A DNA stretch of 64,000 bases from Dasyornis broadbenti. Its lineage: Eukaryota > Chordata > Aves > Passeriformes > Dasyornithidae. Shown piece by piece: positions 38,750-52,754 of the stretch. The notes under the pieces were generated by a model. That model did not search any database and was not told the origin of the DNA. It worked only from the letters and a program-made list of their open reading frames with translations. Position 1 is the stretch's first letter. The number at the start of each line of letters is the position of its first letter. The stretch is taken from positions 4,533,727 through 4,597,726 of the forward strand of contig VZRN01011461.1 in the NCBI GenBank assembly GCA_013397935.1. Direction: 5' to 3'. A program made the position numbers and the translations under genes.

Positions 38750-41700
38750 GGACCAGTTATAAAAGAATACTTGGTAAAACAACAACTCACAATTTTCTTG
38801 GGTGTGTGTGGGAATTAGTCTGTCGTTCACTCCCACACACCTGACAGAAAGCTGGCCTCTTTAGAGTCAATTTTGTAAATTCTATACACCGTGAACTCTT
38901 AAATAGGATTTCCACTTTAAAAAATTCTCCCTGTGAATTTAGGGATTGATCTTTTAAAAAGAAAAAAATAACAGAATTTAAAAGGAAATTGCTCATAATT
39001 TCTGTGCAAACTAGAACAGTTGAAGTGAGCCTTGATAATATGATGAACAAAGAGATAATTTAGATAGCTGAACAATAGGATCACTTTCCTACATAAACAA
39101 AGCAAATATTTCAACACATAAAATGACCATAAGTGAAAAAGAGCAGATATCTCATAATACCCAATTATCTCACTTGTTTCTGGCATAATGTTCAGCTCAA
39201 GTTAACAAAAAAAAAAGGGAAAGAAAACACTTGCACAGCAAGCTCAGAAACATCAGGCTTTACATAGATCCTCAATGTAAAGCCTCAGATGGGCCCAGTT
39301 TTCAGTCTTTTTGTCTCATTGCACAGGATTTTTTCAGTATTGGGCCTGTTGGTTACCATTAATTAATCCTTGATAGCTGTTTGCAAAATCTTGGCTCATT
39401 ATTATTAACAGAAATATCACCATTAAATTGAATGAAGATTTCACTCTAAGGAACAAGATTTTATAAGTTTATTTTCATTGAGATGTTCTTTATAGGACAT
39501 AATATTCTATTTGTTTCAATGGGGTAATTTTATAATGCAATTGTTCTTCATAATGAAAGCAAGCCCAAAATCTAACATTAAAGACTACAGAGAAAAACAT
39601 ACAGGAAAAGTTAAAGACAAAAATACAAAGGCCACATTCTGATGCTTACTATATGCGAAAATGTAGAAATATTTAAGGAAATAATATTTCCACATACAAT
39701 ACACCTTTAAGCTCCAGCGCAGCTGCAGTATGTTCCTGAAAATGTATTCAGCCAGCTCTCAGGTCTCTCTGTGCATCAGTCCATGGAAGCCCAAGGGAGG
39801 CATGTTCTGCTGGCACAGGGATAAGGAGAGCTCTCTGGCACATACGCTCAGGGAAGCTGCCTGCACTGCTGGGGAAACCAAGAAAAATCAGCAGTGTACT
39901 CAACAACTCTTGTTTCCACCTGCCTGCCTCCATCCATCCTAAGCAATTTCTTTGGGCCTGGTGTAAGAAGATGAGGGCTCCTTCTCTCTGACTTCATTAC
40001 CTTTCACTAACTACAGCTGGAATTTTCTGGGACAAGAGAAGGCTCATCTCTATATCATGTACAGATACAATTTTCTCGGCAACTGACATGCAGCTGTGGA
40101 GTTGATTCCCTGAGGAGTCTGAGCTCCTTAAGAACAAAATGTAAAATCTCTTCTTTTTACAAACTGCTTGTTCAATAATAATAACAGTAACAACAAAGCC
40201 ATCCTTCCCAGGACACAAGGAGAAAGTACAGATCCTTTGCTGTGGTTACACTTAGAACTTGTAAAGGTGTTTTGATACCATGGTGATAAACACAGCAAAA
40301 TGCCAAGATAGACGATGGATCCAGCTGGCACCTCTCCCTCCTCCCCCACACATCATGGTGTTCACCACAACGAGTTTATGATTTTGTCCTAAAAATCTTT
40401 TGAGTCTTGTTCGTAATTATGAGTTTACTTGCATTTCTGCAAAATACTCTCTTCACTTGGATTTAGTCTAGACTGTATGAGAGGTGCATGTGTTTTTTTC
40501 TAGAAATGGCACCCATGTGATATATCACTCTTAAAAAGAAAACTCCTTGAAAACCCTAGCTGATAAACAAATGTGAGTTCTCCTTCTTGGGGAAAAAAAA
40601 AAAAAATTATATACCTGTCTGCTCAGTCAGTTTAGGCAAGTTTAACCAGAATGGTATTATTTTATTTGTTCAGGTGAGATTTATTGTTCAGAAGCTCAAA
40701 CAGAAAGTCCTCTAAATTAACTTCTACCTTGTACTTTTTCTATTTACATAGGATTTATTTAAGGATGAGGGGGGTTGATTTTATATCTAAAAAATGAGAT
40801 AAATACTTGCTAGACTAGATTATGTAAAAACCCAGAAATATTACAATTCTCTTTTCTTACAGAAAAAGTGTGAAAAATACTAGCAGTCTCATTGATTTAC
40901 TAAATCTTTCTCAAGATATTTACTAACTCTAAGTTTTAAATAGTAAACACTGCTGTTTTAAATTTACAGTTTATTCCGGTTGTATTGTACAAGAATGCCA
41001 TTGTGCCTTACACTACTTTGTGTCCTTGCTGGCAGCTTCATTATAAGTCAAAGCCTGAGTGGGTATTGGATAAGGTGCTGATCTTTCAGCAGCAGAAATA
41101 GAACAAAGTATTCTTAGGAGTAAGTGGAAGAGCTGTTGTTGCAGGGAAAACAGACATTTATAAACCAAGGTTTATAAATCTGTTATTGAGTGTATTAAAA
41201 TTAAACATTAAACATTTTTCACTGAGAAATTAATTTTGAAAGCACTTTAGCTCTGAAATATTTTATCTGTTTACATACCTGGAAGGTTCCAAAGCAGCTG
41301 CATTCCAAAAGAGGAAGTACTAGGTATTGGGAGAATATTAGTAGATGAAATTCTAATGGATCTAAATGAGACCAGGACTCCTTTCAGCCAGGGTGAATGT
41401 CACTCTTTATTTGCTTAAGTTGCAGAAATTTGATTAACCAAAGTTTATCCAGAAGTAAATTAGTGCTGAAGTGTGCAAATCAGAGCTTTGAGACTACTAT
41501 CATAGCCCTGTGCTGGCTTTTCTTATCCAGAAAGTCCAATTAAGCAAACCTGGCAGAAACCTTAAAAGTAAGTATTCTCTGCTGTTTTTTTAGTAAAGAA
41601 TTGATCCCTCCTTTATTAAGAGAAGTGTACCTGCTTGCCCAATGAGGAGCTGAAGGAGAAAAATAGAGTATAACACCAGAACTACAGATTTCTTCTGGCT

Positions 41701-44700
41701 CTGGAGGCCAAGAGAAAAGACTGGAAATTCTAGCACCAGCATGTTTATAATATAATTATTTCTGGATGACAGCAAGGTAACAGATGCTTCTTCAGGTCAG
41801 GGCTTCCCAACCTGTTCCTAGGCAAGCTTTCCATCCTTATTCACACCAGGTGGACTTCAATTACTGTGGCACATCAAGTGCATGAACAGACCATGTGCAG
41901 ATCTCTCAATGCTTTAAAATGCATAGTGGGAGGGTCCCTACTACAGTTTAACAATACTGGCTTACAAAATCTGCACCTGCACAGGAAAGAAATTTAGCCT
42001 TATACAAACAGTTTGTTTAGCCCCAAAAAAATTCTCTAAAGAAAGCTTAGGGCAGACAAAAGTTATAGTTTACTATAGTTTGCCTGAAAATAACTATGTA
42101 AATCAACCTGGTTTTCAGTTAAGTTTGACCTTCTCTGGAGCCAAATTAGTCTTGAAGGTTTCTAGAGAGGCAAATTAAATATTTGCTTTCCCACCTGCCT
42201 GTTCCAGCAAGGAATGCAATGATCTCCATCTAGGTAAGTCTGGAAGTATAATAATGAATGCTATTTTGCTAGAAGTTCAGCACTGGCAAATTCCAAATGT
42301 GTGATTTTAAATGTTTTTCCATAGTGCTTGTCTTGGAGAATAAACTAAAGTGCAGATTCAGGTACATTATTATATTCTTCTTAGCATGCTGAGCTCTTAT
42401 GATGTTTAGAAATATTGTGGAATTGCAAAAAAGGCACAGTCAATTAATTCCTTCATTTGAATAATTAAACATTTTAAATACTCCCTCCATACCTTATGTT
42501 CAGCTCTAGATATATTATTAATAGTAGCTTGTACTGTGTGCTGCAGGAGACTGTTAGGCACATGATTCCTAGAACCTGGGGAGGAGAAGATTTCCTGGCA
42601 CTATGAATTTACCTACCCAATGACAAAGGTATCTTGTTCTTATTCAAATGTGTTTCACACTGCAGTAATTACTCCATATGAATGTTGTACTTTTATTTTA
42701 ATGAAAAATTCAGCACAGTTAAATATTCAAAAAAAGTTGTAATGGTTGAATCCATCCAACTGGGTTCAACAAAAATGCTAATCATGCATCACTATTTTTG
42801 AGCTGTTTCTGATTTACCCTTCGTTCCAGTACCATGGTCTGTAAAGTAAGACCACTGCATAAATTCAAGACCATGGGTTTGTGGCCAGACTCTGTATTGT
42901 CAAGTGGGTATTGTCAAGATGTCATGGCTAGAGAGGGTTTATTACATCTCTGTGTGGTGAGGGCGTCCCTGCAGGCCAATCCCTACTCAGCTGGATTGGC
43001 ATTATGCCATTTGCTCTCTCTCAGGCCCACTCTGGGACAGTGTGCAATGTCTCCACCAGGCTTGTGGAATGAGCCTGACTAGGCTTCATAGTAGGAAGGT
43101 CTTCATTTTGTCTGATTTTAAAGCTAGCTTGTTTGTAGCAGAGATGGGTGGCAGAGTTCATTTTGCAAGGACACTGGGTTGATTTGCCACGGAGTACACT
43201 TGGAAGGGTTGGATGTAGCATCTTCTCATTCACAGCCTATTGTTGAACACAGCCTTCTGCAATTCCTTACTGTGTATGCCTGCAACCAACTGGCAAACAT
43301 CAAAATGATCTTTCATGCTTCCAAGTCATCTGCAGAAGAGGCACTTGAGTTTATTTCTATATTTTGCCTGCTGTACAGGGAACATATCTTTATTGTGATC
43401 ATCCTTCAGCAAATGTAGGAATGCATCAATAGGACAAGCAATGTTTCCGTAAATAAAATTTTACTTCTCCTTTGTTTCAAAACCAGAAGAAATTCAAAGA
43501 GTGGGAAAGCCACTTTTCTATTGTCAATTAGTCTGGATTTTTATGCTTGGATATTGGACTCTGTTACATTTGTAACACAGATTTGAAAAATGCTGGAGCA
43601 TTCAAAATTTGAAAGAATGCTCTGGGAATAGAGACAGTGTTTGCTGTCATTGACTTAGTTGTTATGAACAAGTACAACTGGAAGCAATCTGAAAAAAGTC
43701 ATTGCAAATATGGTGAAGGAGGCTGGTAGTTGAAGTGAAGGGTAGTACAAAACAGGTGAATTACATTTGCCTTGTAGGGCATGCAGTCTTGTCCTCATCT
43801 ATTATTAATTTTAAAAGTAGAAGCTTTGTGGTGCATGTTATGTCTTCACTCATAAATCAGCCTCTGTGTGCCTCTACCTGTGTCCAGATATTTTGTTATC
43901 TCTTTTTACCCAAGGCCTATAAAACACCTACAGATCTTTAGACCAGGAATCTGAGGGAACTGGAAAATTTAATTTATTGCTGAGATACTACTGTTGAAAA
44001 ATGGATCCTTCTGGTTATCTAATACAATCATTAATGAGAAATGGAAGGTCCTTGAAATTCTGAGAAACAAAAGTGCTAGACACAGCTGAGAGTCCACACT
44101 GAAACCTAAAAAAATCAAGTACTACTTAATTTCCAAATCACATTTCCTACAAATTAAGAGGTTTGTAATAGTGATAATTAAATATTCAGCATCCTTCATC
44201 AGTCTCTGAATTCATTTTCTTCAGTCATTACTTGAGTGAAAAAAAAACTTAAATGGGTCATTTATGGTTAAATTAATCTGTGCTTTTCCCAGAGTACCTC
44301 CTTTGTTCATCTCCAGCTTTAATTACTGCAAAACATTTTGTTTTATAGAAATCTGTGGCAAAATACAAGCATCCTTCATAGTCATCCTATTTCAGGAAGT
44401 TCAGTGACTGCTATATTAGTGACATCACAGATGGTAAAGTCAATTTTAAGATCTATTTCACATGCAAAACCTGGCACGCAATATGAGTGAATACGTATGT
44501 GTAGAAGAGTTCTATGAAGAGTTTAGGGGACATAAAGCATTCTCCAAAGCAGCAAAGATTCTCTGAGCCACTGATGCAATTTACTAGGCTGTATTTTGAG
44601 GGGAGAGTTGTGGCAGTCTGGGACTCAGGAAGGCCAACCAACGAGAGGATTTATTTGCCTGATTGATGTACATCTATCTTTTTCACTTAGGAAAACCTAA

Positions 44701-46620
44701 GTGGAACCTTGTCCACTTAGAGGATAGTTCTGTGGTGTCAAACTCGACTCTGTAGCAGAAGCTACATCTTTGCAAAGTGGTATGACAATGGTTTCTCTTT
44801 CACAGTTTTTTTGCAGTCACTCTTTTTTTTTCTCAGAGTAATTTGATGTCACTGTTTCTTTATATCCAGTTTGTTATATCCTGTCAGATGGTGATGTACA
44901 TGTGCTTCTCAAAAATATATTAGGTTAAAATTTAGGTAAAAAAAAATTCTCCTTTTCTGAAAGAGGATGAAATCTCTTTATAGAAGGAAAGAAAAAGGAA
45001 GTATCAGATTTTTCAAAATTGCTTGCATGTCACCTGTAATGTAAAAATGAGTTTTTCCAGTCTGAAAAAAAAAATTTCTGCTTTGAGCAGGGAAACGAAG
45101 AGCTTCATCCAGTACATTTGCAATGCATTTTGGATTAACCAATGTAACAGGAAAAGACAACTGCTCCTGTTGTATGCCTAGTTGGAAAATATTGATGTGT
45201 TGTGATTGTTTATTGAATTTTAATACTTGAAAGATTGCTACTTCTTTGATTTTTTCTTTTCCCCCCCCAGAAATAGCAACTGTGGTTAATGATCATCAGG
45301 GTTTGGGTTTTTTTTTCCTAATAAAATGTCATTTATCAGCAGAGAAGGAGAAAGGAATCTCAGAATCATGCATACAGACACAGAAACTAAGTAATAATTT
45401 TTCTTCCAGGTTTCTGGTTTTGCTTGTGCATTAACAGAAAATCTATTTGTTTAAAATAAGAAAAGTCCAACAAGTCCAAATTTAGATCAAGTTCTGAAGT
45501 AAAAGCTTTTAAACCTAGATTTTCTTCTTAGACCTAGTCAAATAGTATATACCTGAAACACAGATATGTATGTGTGAATACATACTAAACAGTTTCTTCA
45601 AATGTATTTCTATTCCTAATTCCCTTCCATTTGTGACTGGACAGGTCTTGATGAGCAGAGGGAATCATAAACTTTAGATAGTAGGCAAATGCTGGTTTAT
45701 TCTGGAGAAATTAATTCTTGAGAACAGTTAAGTCAGAAATTTCTTAGATAGTTCAGGATGAGGTGGCAGTCAATCATAAATATTCTGCATAATTTTGGAA
45801 ATAGATATTTCCATTAAAACCTTCATTTTTTTTTCACTCAGCTCTAGCCCTGCTGGACTCCTATATAATTTTTCTGTGTCTAGCAGTTTCAATACAAACT
45901 CAAGACCCAAATATCCATGGCTTTTCAGGAGCAGACATTTAATGTGTCAAGGATACGCACCAGATCAAATAATTCCTCCTAGTCTGGCTTTCTCATTCAC
46001 TGGAGTCTTTCCTGGTCATGACTTTCAAATTGCTGCTAGCCCACATCTCAATTACTCAATGAAAGGTTCAAATCCTCAGTGTACCTGAAAATGAAATCTC
46101 AGGACGGGGAATTATAAAATCAGAGGCACTGTGAATAAAGTAGAGCTCTTGAATATTTGGGAGCACACAAAATGAACAAGATATCTCAAAAAATGAGCAG
46201 TAGCTCTAGATAGAACCTGTATCTGTGTCAGAAATTGGAATTCAGTGTGCAAAACAAATTGAGTTAAATAGTGTGTTTAATTCATTACATCAACTTTTAT
46301 ATCTCTCATAGTTACAGTGATTCAAGGAATATATTACAGGTTTCTTGAACAAATGGAGCCTGCCCACACTAAATGAGTCAGATAAAAATCAATTACATTG
46401 TGGATTTTTAGCTGTGGAAATAATCAATGTCATAATTGTTCCCTTCCTAGCAACAAAATATTGGTCCTGGTCAACCAATCCTTTTAAGCTGGTTTGTGCA
46501 AAACATTTTAAATATTTTTTATATTATTTTATAGGCTCTTTGAAAACTGAAAGCCATTTGGTATCAAGGCCAAATATCAACAGAGCCTTCTTTTTTAACA
46601 CTGATAGAGCTCTTCAGTGC

Positions 46621-46653
46621 AGTAATTAATTTTTAGTGTAGTAATTAATTTTT
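46621..46653. repeat. 14-base tandem duplication
   Basis: AGTAATTAATTTTT is present at 46621-46634 and 46640-46653, a 19-base period. Each copy holds TAATTA, a core also bound by many homeodomain proteins. No function is shown. Confidence 0.6.
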
Positions 46654-49600
46654 GTTTGTAGTGAACATCAGACCTTATGTTTTATCATATTCTGTAATGT
46701 TTTAGGCTCAGATTGATAAATTTACTTGTAATGGCATAGCCATCCTGGAGTCTCACTCTCAGCAATGGAGACAGAGCTAAGAGTGCACTGGTATGAGATG
46801 CTACTGTAAGTTTTCAGAACTTACAGAATTTTATCCATTAGCTGTTCTTGGGGAAGAATAGGAGCTGTCTCATATGCCAAACCTTCCAAAATGTTGCAAC
46901 TGCTATGAATGCTGTGCTGTTCAAGGATCAACAGGAAGAAGAGATTCATAGAAAACAGACAATGCATTGTATGCTCAATTTATTTTCAGGGCAAGTAAAT
47001 CCTTATTCTTTTTAAACAAATACAATTATGTGGGATCCTTTTTCTATCATCAGGTTTTTTCAATTTCCATTATTTTCTCTAACTTATCCCTCAAGGACTC
47101 ATATATATCAGCAGGCATTGAAAACAGATGTTGATAACGCTGTGTGTGTTGTTTACACCTCCAACTTTCACTGGATTCCCTGAATTCCAGATGGCACATA
47201 GTCATTTTATTCCATATATAAGATTAAAATTGTTTCATTTCAAATATGCCTATCTGTCTGTTTTTGTAATTTTAATTCCAGTGTCTAGACCAGCCTTGTT
47301 ATGTCCTTTTCACTTTTTGCACTCTTCCAATTTTCCACTTTGTTGTCATTTTGTCATTTGCTGAGATTAGAAAAAATATTCTCCTTCTTCAACTACTGCT
47401 TTGACTATTTTGCTCTTTATTTGAATTACTCAATAGAGATAGAAATTTTAGAATCATTTACTTGTTTTATTAGTACTTTATCTAGGTCTCTCAAGGTGCA
47501 CACAGTCTTACTTTAAATCGCAGTAAAAGATAAGGTAGCACATGTGTTATGGAATTTTTCAGAACTTCCAAGAACTGTACGTGTTGGCAGCATGATCTGC
47601 TGCACACTCGAGTAAGTCTTACAAGATCTGGACTCCACAGATTTGCACCACTCTAATCACAGTCCTTACTAAGCAAAACCTTATATAAGAATTTTATTTT
47701 CAATGCCTATGTTTATCACTTTTAATCTTTTATTTTCAATAAAAGATGCCCTCCCAGAAGGGAACATTCTCGTCTGCATGCTCACACTAACTTTATGAAA
47801 TCAGTGAAATTCTCGATTTATACTTTATAAATAAGAGACACGTGCTACTGTAAATTCTTTATTCAGTGCCATTATATTCATGACACTTTGTATAACAAAT
47901 CAAGCCCTATGACAAAATTCTGATGCTTTATCTAGGCCTCATCTGGAATGAGTCCACAAAAGCCTATAATTAAACCAACATAGATCAGTAGTAACTTTAA
48001 ACGACTTAGTCATAGTAAAATCAGTTTAGCTGTATAGCACTTGGTCCATGAGCTTGGCTTCAAAAATGCATCCTTCAAATTTGGCAGAGCAAAGGAAGCG
48101 GGAGAGAGCTGAAATCCCCCTCCTACACACACAGTCCTGATTCTCAGTTCTCACGTTTATAAGTAAATGTTCCTTTATTTCTGCAGATGAAAACACTTCT
48201 GCACTCAAGCTGTAAAATCACAAGAAAATGTGTTTAAATTACAAAATTAAAATTTCTCATGGCATCATTCTTACAGTAGGTAATGCTTAAGGTGATCTAA
48301 GATCAAAGTATTCCATTTGAAGAGAAGGCAACATAGGCAGGCTGCACACTCAACATCATCATCACTTAGAAAGAGTTGAGCATTCTGAGGTCCATCCATG
48401 ACCCATCCTGCAAAGACATCAAATACAATACAGACAACAGAATTTTGTAGAGGAGAGCATCCTATACATGCCTAGGAAAAAAGAGCTGTGAAATTACAGA
48501 TTTAGATGAATCTAGATGATCTTAGGATCTACATCTCTGCCAGGTCTGATTCAATCCTTCAGACATGCATAACTGAACAAGAAACATGCTTGCCTTCAGC
48601 AACACATCCAGGTTAAGTAAGACAAAGGTAATTCGGTTGCTGATCACAATCTCATATTCTTGTGCTCCAGAACCACACAATGCTGCCTTGCTAAAACAGT
48701 CTACATTTTTTGGCCTGATCTTGATGTTATTTCACTTGCAAAATTAATCCTGCGTTTAGCTGAAGTCATGCAGCAGTCATATATTCAGGTTTATGGCTGC
48801 TCAGCCCTATTAAGCAGATGAGAAGAAAATGGAAAGGAAACAGGAAAGGTGAAAAATTTCTTTCCATGACTGAGCCAATTGCTCTTATATTAGCATGAGC
48901 AGTTCCACCATGAGACTGTGATCACCTCTTCCTGTGATGGTATTGGGATATTTCAGTAGGCTGCACCTGAGACTTAGAAATGGACTTTAGTTTGTATTTG
49001 CTTAAAATACCACATGCTGCCTCACAAAGAAGGGAATTGACAGAAACCGCTTAATAAAAAGAACTTCCCCTAGCATTTTCCATCTAATGATCATCAAGCA
49101 GTTTACAAGCAGGACTGAAGAAGCTGTTTTTACTTGGGGATAATAAAACCCACATTTTACAGATGGAAAAATCATCTAGCCATAGGAATGCATTTTAGCT
49201 GACAACATTAACCTTACCTAGCACTTGGCTGCAGATTTCACACGACGAGTAGAGGCACTCAGAACTCTGCATGTTGCACCTCGCAGGATAATCGGGTCCC
49301 AGCTGTTCAACTGGGAAATGACAACCGTATTATTGTTTCTGCATCGTTGGGGCAAAAAGGGACTCCAGGTCAGAAGAAATGATGAAAACCTTGCCCTGTA
49401 AGTATCATCCATATATTTCCGTCATCACCTCACTATGTAGCTTGGTACTGACAGAAACAGGAGCCACGTGGGCCCTGGTCTATGCCCACCACAGCGCCCA
49501 CAGCCGTGAGCAGGGCAGGCCGGGCTGGGGGCACTGACAGCAGAGACACTGTGCCTTTGATTTTTCAGCATAACTTTTCTTTTTCAGGGAGCAGTTGCAG

Positions 49601-49881
49601 GTGATCCTTAAATTCATGAGCGCGTTTGAACTCTATGGAAACCTGACCAACAGAACAACCCATGAACAGAGGAAGGCTCCCAATGTTTTTAAACGACACC
49701 AGGTTACTTCAGGTTCACAGGTTAGGAACACGCTGAAAATTATGTAATTTATTACTTTATTATAATTTATTTAAAAGCCCAGCGCATCTTCGGGGCAGGT
49801 TCCATCCGAAGCCGCTCCACGCACATGGCGGTGCCGGGAGTCGCCCCGCAGCACCCCCGGCTCCCAGGGCTGGTCCAGAGG

Positions 49882-50000
49882 NNNNNNNNNNNNNNNNNNN
49901 NNNNNNNNNNNNNNNNNNNNNNNNNNNNNNNNNNNNNNNNNNNNNNNNNNNNNNNNNNNNNNNNNNNNNNNNNNNNNNNNNNNNNNNNNNNNNNNNNNNN
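49882..50000. other. Assembly gap (119 N)
   Basis: A run of 119 undetermined bases inside the CPPED1 CpG island. It ends directly at the first visible base of CPPED1 exon 1. By comparison with human CPPED1 it should contain the start codon and about seven or eight N-terminal codons, with part of the 5' UTR. The true length may differ from the number of N. Confidence 0.98.
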
Positions 50001-50055
50001 CGGGGGGACGTGTTCCTGAGAGCGCGCGGCAGGACTCTGACCGCCTTCCGCCCAG
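50001..50055 (+). CDS. CPPED1: CPPED1 exon 1, 3' part (start hidden in gap)
   Basis: The visible coding end of exon 1 reads RGDVFLRARGRTLTAFRP plus one base of a split codon, then donor CAG|GTACGG at 50056. Human CPPED1 has the closely similar VFHRARGRTLAAF at the same place near its N terminus. Joined to exon 2 the split codon is G|AT (Asp), keeping frame into DAEYQWKGPFYF. The start codon is not visible; about seven or eight codons are missing in the preceding gap. The segment is the short N-terminal leader before the phosphoesterase fold and has no catalytic residues. Confidence 0.87.
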
Positions 50056-52221
50056 GTACGGGGAGCGCCGGCCGAGCCGCGCCGCGCCATTGCCTGCGGG
50101 CTCTTCCCCGCCGCGCTGCCGGGCGGGAGGGGCGTGCGGAGGGAGGCCCGGGGCTTCCCCGGCGGCGGCGGGAGGAGCTGCTGCCGGGGAGGGGGAGGCG
50201 TGGAGCGCCGGAGCCCTGGGCAGTCTACCGGCGCCAGAGAACCCGTGGCGGGGAGCGGGGTGCACTGGGCGGCCGCAGCGCGGACGGACGTGGGGCCGTG
50301 GCCACCCCGCTGTCCCCGCTGTGCCGGGGCGTGCCCGGAGCCACCCAAGTTTGTCTCCGCGCTCCGGCTCCCGTGAAGATGCCAGCAGTGTCCAGCACAG
50401 GATTCGCTTTAAAATGTTTGTCCGTGCTGCCGAACCTGCTCTCCATAGCCTGTGAATCTGTTGTCGCCAGCACTGTGTTGACATGTGTTTGTACCTGTCA
50501 CGGTGACCTAACAGGTTACCGCTGGCTCAGTGTTCATGTTGCTCAAACGAAAGGCAGCCGTAGGGTGATTCACAACTAGGTAAAGTCCTGATTTCCCTGG
50601 GGTGCTCCGCCTCGCTCAGGGTGGGAGTCGGCAGCACAGGTGCTCCCCTGGCCCTTCTACGCTGTGCAGAAGCAGCATTGCGAGCCCTGAGCCGCAGCCA
50701 GCAAGGGAGACGTGTTTCCACACCTTCCACACCTGCCAGGTGCCTAAGGGGACGAGGCCGGGCCAGAGGTGGCAGCCGCCTGTGACTACTGGTTCTTGCC
50801 TGTGGCTGGACACAGAGGAGGGCAGTGAACACGTTGAGCATCTCGGTGTGCGCACCTGTTCGTAAAATTCCTCCAAGGATGGAGGTTCCACAGTGTGCCG
50901 AGGTTTCTCAGGGGCACAGCTGTCTCTGTGTTAAGAAATAATTTCCTATGGCCATGCATGTAAGGTCTTTTATTTCTTTGTATTTATGGATTTCAATTTG
51001 TATTGGTTTGGTGAAGTCAACAGGGCTATGCAGTCCCATCAGTTTTGTGATCTTTTTTTGGCTTGCACTGGAAATATTTGGCTTTGCTTGTTGCCAAATA
51101 AAGAAAAATCACCAACTCAGAGCATGTGAAGTATATGTGAAATCATTCTGGCAACCTATTAATTGCAGATGGTCTGGCTGGTTTGGAACAGAATGCCTAG
51201 CATTTGCTGAGGGGACAGATGGCAGACAAGCCATCTTATATACAGTTATATCAACTGTATAGTGAAATTTTGACAAAAGGCATGTTCAACAGCAGTGTAA
51301 AAATTTCTGAATAAAAGCTTTATCTAAGCACTTCTTGAAAATTTCCTTAAACATGGAAGAAAATGTGTCATTTGGGAATCTGTTTTCCAGATGTGCACCT
51401 TTCTCCTGAAGTGTCTTTGTTTAGAATTCTTTAAATATTAATTAAGACTTTTCTTACCGGTTGGTTGGTTTTAATCTTGTTCAGGACTTGTTAGGCTATC
51501 ATAGTCCAGCTAACATCCTCAGGTGCAATATTTCTTTGTAAATTATTTACTTGGCCCTTTCTTAAGAGGCTAAAGTTCAACACAACATTTTAATAACTAA
51601 ATGATTGGGGGGAAAAAATAGCAGAACCAAGGGCTGATAAAACTGAGGCAAATTTTCAGGCAGTTTAAGATGAAAATCAGTTATCTGTGTTTTGTTGCTT
51701 TCCTCAGTCTTTAGTTTTCACTCCTGTTAAGCATGTATCCACCTAAAGCATTTACTGCCTCTGCTATGGCTTGGCACACAGTTTCCTTTTAAAATTTGAA
51801 AGCCACTATTGAGAGCTAAATTTCCTTTCTTTCTTCCTACCCTTTCTGCAAAGTCACTCTTCCACATCCTTTCCCCTAGTGGTAATTTGTTCAGTCTGCT
51901 TTTACGTAATGTGGAGGTTATACCTGTAACCTGCTCTAATCTGCCCTTCGTATGGGACATGTGAATTAGAAGCTTGAGGTGAGGGATTGAAATTATCCAT
52001 ATTCATCAAAGAGGCACAGCAGTGAACAGTGTATAAATACCCTGTTTTATTGGCAAGAGACCTTTTTATGCTTTGGCTTTACTTTTTAAAATAAATTATC
52101 TCCCTTCTCTACGCATGTGAAATTATGCTTCAGATGTCAACTTTTATAAGTATTTTAGTGAAGAAACAGGACCATGTGTTTGAGTAAGTGCTGTCTTTAC
52201 CACTCATCTCCAGAAGTCAGG

Positions 52222-52342
52222 GGTTATTTTATTTTGGTTTTTTGGTTTCTTGGTTTGTTTTGGTTTTTTGTTTGTTTGTTTTTTGTTTTGGTTTGGTTTT
52301 TTGGGTTTTGGTTTGGTTTTGTTTGGTTGGTTTTTTTTTTGG
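52222..52342. repeat. T/G-rich simple repeat (GGTTTT-like)
   Basis: About 120 bases consisting almost only of T and G, with units such as GGTTTT, GTTTGTTT and GGGTTTTGGTTTGG. The strand composition is strongly asymmetric. It is not the vertebrate telomere repeat TTAGGG. It generates two spurious open frames rich in Phe, Trp and Val. Confidence 0.85.
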
Positions 52343-52754
52343 TCCTGAGTATTTCAGTAGCATGCTGTGTGAAGAATTTCTGTGAAATGGTAGAACACTT
52401 TTTTCAACTAACTAAACAAGTGATAGTCGTGTCAGTTTAACTGATTGAGAAGTGTCTGTTTGAAACTGTCTTTTGCTAGTTTTAGTTGAGGGTTCCAAAA
52501 CCTTTATCTGGAACAGGTAAATAACCAGTATTGCAACCTCCCATTCTCAGTTCCATGTTTGATTTTATGTTCCTCTCCCATGCCTCCCTCATTAATCTTT
52601 TGCATACTCTCAAAGTTTATTCAGTCACTTCTCCTATTTTTATTTTGCTCTGTTCTCTGTTCCTTTCCAGTATCTGATTTTTTTGCCATTACTGAATGTT
52701 GAGGTGACTTTTGTTTGTAGCACTTGCTAGAACTTACATGAAGGTGGTGTTTTT

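Larger units (their letters stand above)
32211..49430. other. Intergenic region between SHISA9 and CPPED1
   Basis: About 17 kb of mostly AT-rich DNA between the two CpG islands. All open frames are about 100 codons or shorter, lie on both strands and show no recognisable domain. Low-complexity items include A-runs at 36429-36467, a TA/CA microsatellite near 38690-38749 and a 14-base duplication at 46621-46653. I recognised no RNA gene or well-preserved mobile element. Enhancers for either gene may lie here but cannot be identified without cross-species alignment. Confidence 0.7.
49780..50370 (+). promoter_or_regulatory. CPPED1: CpG island and promoter region of CPPED1
   Basis: GC- and CpG-rich block around CPPED1 exon 1, beginning abruptly after an AT-rich stretch (TTATTATAATTTATTTAAAA near 49760) and fading after about 50370. 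It holds GGCGGCGGCGGG and similar runs and is interrupted by a run of N. Transcription of CPPED1 rightward most likely starts in or just before the gap. The overlapping long open frames on both strands reflect base composition. Confidence 0.75.

Noticed and set aside
49767..50579. Open frames on both strands across the CPPED1 CpG island, some running through the N gap
   Set aside because: The frames crossing N are artefacts, and the others are composition effects. Only 50001-50055 in frame with RARGRTL matches a known protein and ends at a good donor.
52222..52342. GGTTTT-like tract considered as an interstitial telomere
   Set aside because: Units are irregular and do not contain TTAGGG, the vertebrate telomere repeat.
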